From assembly GCA_028023455.1 (NCBI GenBank), contig JAQFVV010006294.1, forward strand, positions 3,251,001 through 3,315,000: a stretch of 64,000 bases of DNA. Reading direction: 5' to 3'. The notes under the pieces are model-generated. The model searched no databases, was not told where the DNA came from, and saw only the letters and a list, made by a program, of their open reading frames with translations. This document shows, piece after piece, positions 59,831 to 64,000 of this stretch. Numbering within the stretch: the stretch's first letter is position 1; the number at the start of each line of letters is the position of its first letter. Source of the stretch: Epiperipatus broadwayi. Lineage: Eukaryota > Onychophora > Udeonychophora > Euonychophora > Peripatidae. A program made the position numbers and the translations under genes.

Positions 59831-62800
59831 TATATGTGTACAATTCTTTTACAATAGAATGATGATTATCATGTTGTTAGATAAATATATCAATTTTATT
59901 AATAATTATTTATTAGACTAGAGATTATTATGCCCAGTTAAAGGTTCTAAATTTAGATATATATATATATATATTATCTAAAATATTGTTTTTCTTAAAA
60001 AAAAACTTAATCTACTCTATTAATTTCAATAAGCATAATATTGAACATCATTTTTTCCCCAAATATTTATTAATCTGTATGTACATGCAATTTTTTTACT
60101 ACCAACATTTCAACCATATTTTATTGAGTCATTATCAAAAGCTTTTTTACGTCTTTTATTTATAAATGTACTTGAAATTAATATATGAAAAATAAATTCA
60201 TTTTTATTCAATATATCTTATATGTGAACTATACATATAAGTCATCTCTCCATATGTATATAATTACATATTCATACATTTATGCATATAGATACACATA
60301 TATTGTAAAGACATTGTGTATTCCACAATTCAGCATATGAAACATACTTAATTCTCAAGTTAATATAATCATTTTTTTTTTATTAATGCTAAATAAAATT
60401 ATATCTTTTTAGGAAGCATTATTGAAAAAAAAAAAAAAGGAATCTAAACTTTAATTATTATTTTTAAAAGGTTGAAATCTAAATTCTGGTTAATTTACTC
60501 CCACCATAACAGGTCTGCAAGTTTTTTAAAAAAATTGTTATTCATTTATTGTGTGTTCCTTTATTACAGTTTTTAATTCATAACACTTCATTGAATTATT
60601 ATTGCAATCTATTTGTGCATGCATGCATTACACAAATAACATAAAGACCACATATTTTTCAATATTTTAAAATTTCACAAACTAAAAAATTCAAACTTTT
60701 TTATTATCATGAAATATGAATTCTACTGTCATCAATGTTTTCTCTTAACTCAGTGAATTCCTTTTACTTGGAGAACTTTTTATATTCCTCTTTACTACTT
60801 TATTTTTTTAATAGTTCCAATTTTTCAATTAATCTATTTTTTCCTACTTAATAATAATGATTTTCATGCATCTTTTCTGATTTTGAATCAAAATCTGTTT
60901 AAGATTGAAAAAGAGTCAACCATTTGATTTTATTCATTGCTGATGTTATTTTCCAGTGTTTTTTATGTTATGCTATTTTTTGTTTGCTATTAAAAATTGT
61001 AAATTGCTGAATAGTTTAAAATGCTTTGACCATGTTTGTTTCAAAAAGAAGATAATCACATAATGAGCATAAACTCAAGTCCAGACTGAAAAACATTAAA
61101 CAAATTTTGGAGACTTAGAATAAACTATAAATAATATTCTATCAATTTTTATTCACTAAAGAAAATTTTTGCAAACCCTTTATTTTTATTTTTTGCAAAG
61201 TTTTTTATTCTTAATCTTAGAGAATAACAAATAAAAAATAACCATATCACTTTAAACATGTCAAGATATCTTTGATGTATCTGCATTTACAGTTGTTTTT
61301 AAGAGAGGATTTATTACAACAGATTTAATACAAAACATTTTTAAATATATTGCCAGAGACAATATTAAGAATGTGATTTTTACACAAATTGTTTGTGTTC
61401 ATTATTGTTTTTAGATTTCATACTGATAATAAAAAATTGTCTCTCTTTTCTCAAAAAAAAAAAATAAGAGAAAAGATTAAAAACATTATAAAATGGTTTT
61501 TCATTTTGAAGTCAAATGAGGTGAAAATTAGAAAGTTAAAATCTGAATTTAATATACAAAATTACAAGAAGCAGCAACTCCAGTAATATCAGTTTATGTC
61601 ATTTTTTTTAAAAATGTGAACAGTATTTATAGATGATATTTTCTATCTGAGTTTGTTTAACTATATTTTATAACATTTTATCTTTAAAATATTATGTATC
61701 ATAATTATTTAACTTTACAAATTTATTTTCATATCAGTGTTCAAGATACATGAATGATATTATGCAGAAGCAATTCAAGAATTTGTTTAGCATTGAAGTC
61801 TCACACTTTTTGTAATGTATTTGTTAATATGTTTGTGCTTTAAGTTACAGATTTTTAACTTACCATGATCATGTATATTTTTTGATGAATATTTTTGTTT
61901 ATTAGATACCTTTTTTGATGATTTTACCTATAATAGATTATATACTTCCAAGCATAAGAGTGTCTTTTAATAATTATATCATAATTTGTATTACACATAT
62001 TTTTGATATCTTATGTAATATATATTTAAACTACTTATGCTTTAGAGCTACCCAAGATTGTTGTTAATTTGATGAATTAGTATTTTTTGTTTCATCATAA
62101 ATAAATAAAAATGAAGAAAACTTCCATACATTTTGTTTTATATTATTTCAATATTATAGAAAGAATTATGACAGTTTTGTTTTTATCTGAATATTGCAGA
62201 TTCCAAATATATTAAATGACATTGTCTTTTTTTGGAATGCATCTACTGATTTCATGCATATACATTAATATAATTCATACATAAAGCTATTCTATTAATT
62301 GAATTTAATTGCATCATATAGTGTTACATTTATATAACTATGAAAACTTGCTAAACATTTAAAGTAATAAGATTTAGCTCAGAAATTAATTTTACTTACA
62401 ATGATTTAAAATGTATATTGTGTTAAAAAATGATCAGTTTATTTTAGTAATTTGTTCTATTGTTTTTTGATAAATCTATTTTAAATATATATTTTAAATT
62501 TGTTTTTAACCTCTTTTTTTTTTTAATATATTAGATTTAAGTTTAATTGATTTTTGTATGCTGAATTGTTACAAATTGTGTTTATATAATGCGATATGAT
62601 CATTTGACTAAGGATTGTTCAGTCTATTTTTTAATGGAGAATAAAAAGTGCATACCATGAATTCAGAGTCCCTAGAGTATGGTATTTTTTCCCATGAGTT
62701 GAAGACTACCTTCTCCTGTAATTAAAATTTAGATATCCCCTTTTTGTCCAATAACATGGTTGCTAGTTAAGTTGGTTATGAGATGACTAACATAAAGAAA

Positions 62801-62940
62801 AATTCTAAAAAAATTTAAAAGTTTTATCTTACTCAGTCTCTGATCCAAGATGAAGAACATAAGAGTAAAATTATGGATTTCAGTCTCAGTACCAAGTTTG
62901 AATTCTACTAGTATAACATAGATTGCATTACAAAGAAATA
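59831..62940. other. Unrecognised AT-rich sequence
   Basis: No gene or named repeat. A 65-codon plus-strand frame at 61389-61586 is lysine-rich and probably chance. Very AT-rich with long T and A runs. Confidence 0.55.
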
Positions 62941-63080
62941 ACAACAATACGCCTTGATTCCAATAACAACTTTATTGAAAACAACAAGTTGTCATTTATA
63001 ATTTGAACAAAAAAAAACCCATAACACTGCATGAAACATGTGTTTTAGTAACACTTTCGCTAAATGTCTTTTTAAACTTG

Positions 63081-63950
63081 TTACTGGTTGTGGACAGTCA
63101 TCTTGGCTAGGATGGCCCTAAACAGTTCCTCACCTTTGTGAAGGTGTCACCACATAAATTCAGCAAGGTAGTTGTTCAGGAATTGGCAGACTGTGCCGTG
63201 CTGGTTTTTATTTTGCCACTTCAGTAGCCCCCATAGCCACTCAATGGTCTGGGTGTGAGAACCTGTGCTGGGATCAATGAAGTTGTACCATGGGTTGACA
63301 GTCACGTGGCTGAAGCCTGCTGCTCCAGCTCGTCGGTCTTCCAGAGTAGATGGTGGATCCGGCCATGATATTCTTCGGGATGGTGTGGAGTAGGGTTGCT
63401 GTGGAGCGACAGGGAATGGCAGCTGCAAAATATTTGCCTGTCTCCTTGGATGGTGTGGAGTAGGGTTGCTGTGGAACGACAGGGAATGGCAGCTGCAAAA
63501 TATTTGCCTGTCTCCTGGAACATACCAAAGATCCACTGCTGTGGCAGCATCCTGCCCTGGTGGTTCTTCTGACAGCTGAAGGGAGTTTCGTCAACCTCGA
63601 CAATGAGTCCAGGACTGCCTATTTGATGGCAAGTGCAGGAAACAAAGCTCTCATGGCACAGCTCACTCAAATGGGTGGCTCACTCGACAACAATGCGTCT
63701 GGACAGTTCCAGATTGACCAGTACACATTCGATGGTGAGCCCATCATGGCTCCAGTAATACACGAGCCATAATGCTTTGAGGAAGGGCATTCTGGAACTC
63801 TTGAACCACACCCCCGTCCGAATCAAGACGGTTTACCTGAAGGCATGGGAGTAGCATACAAACTGCTAACTTTGCCTGCAAATCCTCATCTCTTTCCTCC
63901 ACACACATTGCTTGGCATGTGACAAGATGTTTTATGCCTGCAAAAAGGCA
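63081..63950 (-). pseudogene. Merlin/ISXO2-like transposase pseudogene
   Basis: DDE transposase of the Merlin superfamily, the eukaryotic relatives of IS1016/ISXO2. Minus-strand reading: SIRTGSWF-like RTGVWFKSSRMPFLKALW (about 63830-63775), then YYWSHDGLTIECVLVNLELS. The first catalytic Asp is in GLIVEVDETPF (about 63610-63578), followed by KNHQGRMLPQQWIFGMF. Next come ETGKYFAAAIPCRSTATLLH, STIYS where SDG with the second catalytic Asp is expected but lost, GFSHVTVNPWYNFIDPSTG, and HTQTIEWLWG with the catalytic Glu. LNNYLAEFMW precedes a premature TGA, then a tail ends at TAA (63081-63083). A 70-bp tandem duplication shifts the frame in the middle. It is clearly more GC-rich than the rest of the window, suggesting later arrival. 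Confidence 0.88.
63378..63517. repeat. 70-bp tandem duplication in Merlin transposase
   Basis: Units 63378-63447 and 63448-63517 differ at about two or three positions. They encode the ETGKYFAAAIPCRSTATLLH block twice. Seventy is not a multiple of three, so the duplication breaks the reading frame between the first catalytic residue and the rest. Confidence 0.95.
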
Positions 63951-64000
63951 ACATCACAGCTTCTGCATTCAGCAACTCCCACACTTTGAAATGTTCACTG

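Larger units (their letters stand above)
62950..64000 (-). mobile_element. Merlin-type DNA transposon (partial at window edge)
   Basis: The transposase pseudogene plus 3' flank. Left of the coding end, the minus strand has AATAAA at about 62968-62973, which could end a transcript. The element runs off the right edge of the window, so its terminal inverted repeats cannot be paired here. Confidence 0.75.

Noticed and set aside
63560-63772. Plus-strand 70-codon open frame
   Set aside because: It is the antisense of the Merlin transposase N-terminal half, whose motifs are clear on the minus strand.

Overview
This is an AT-rich (by eye roughly 70-75% A+T) piece of animal nuclear DNA, most likely from an invertebrate. 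The evidence is the mix of eukaryotic mobile elements: RTE-like and other LINE retrotransposons, Penelope-like elements, Ty3-type LTR elements, and hAT, Merlin and Tc1/mariner-type DNA transposons. Poly(A)-tailed retrocopies and a tRNA-derived SINE are also present. I found no convincing host protein-coding gene, rRNA, functional tRNA or CRISPR array. Almost every recognisable coding stretch is a decayed transposon. The species cannot be fixed from sequence alone.

Layout. 1-1973: unrecognised. 1974-4836: about 270-bp direct repeats with a primer-binding-site-like motif, probably a small LTR element. 4837-6103: 5'-truncated LINE with a long open RT frame, followed by a 200-bp tandem duplication. 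6983-19423: a probable 12.4-kb LTR retrotransposon with unusually long terminal repeats (about 3.7 and 3.8 kb), a primer-binding site and a repetitive coiled-coil gag remnant. 20860-24480: RTE-like relic on the minus strand. 26050-29790: two Penelope-like relics in opposite orientation, the first with a GIY-YIG domain. 30600-33380: second minus-strand RTE relic, containing a hammerhead-ribozyme insertion. 33383-38098: Ty3-type LTR element with clear 5-bp target duplication, itself carrying a 257-bp retroposon and a 1185-bp mariner-type MITE in its 3' LTR. 40190-44950: plus-strand RTE relic split by a 3.6-kb mariner-type element that holds a retrocopy, a TTAA-flanked foldback element (with a SINE inside) and a second hammerhead palindrome. 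46700-57120: third minus-strand RTE relic split by a hAT transposon and also hit by a retrocopy. 58790-59830: fourth RTE fragment. 63081 to the window end: Merlin-type (IS1016/ISXO2-like) transposase pseudogene.

The most interesting signal is a family of palindromic retroposon insertions with 10- and 14-bp target duplications that carry hammerhead self-cleaving ribozyme folds. Three have near-consensus cores (one + at 33.0 kb, one - and one + at 43.4-43.7 kb) and one diverged relative lies at 40.05 kb. Hammerhead motifs are known from Penelope-like elements, and Penelope relics lie in the same window, so these are plausibly non-autonomous Penelope-type terminal-repeat insertions. The nesting gives a readable insertion chronology: RTE relics are oldest, DNA transposons and LTR elements came next, and small retroposons and MITEs came last.
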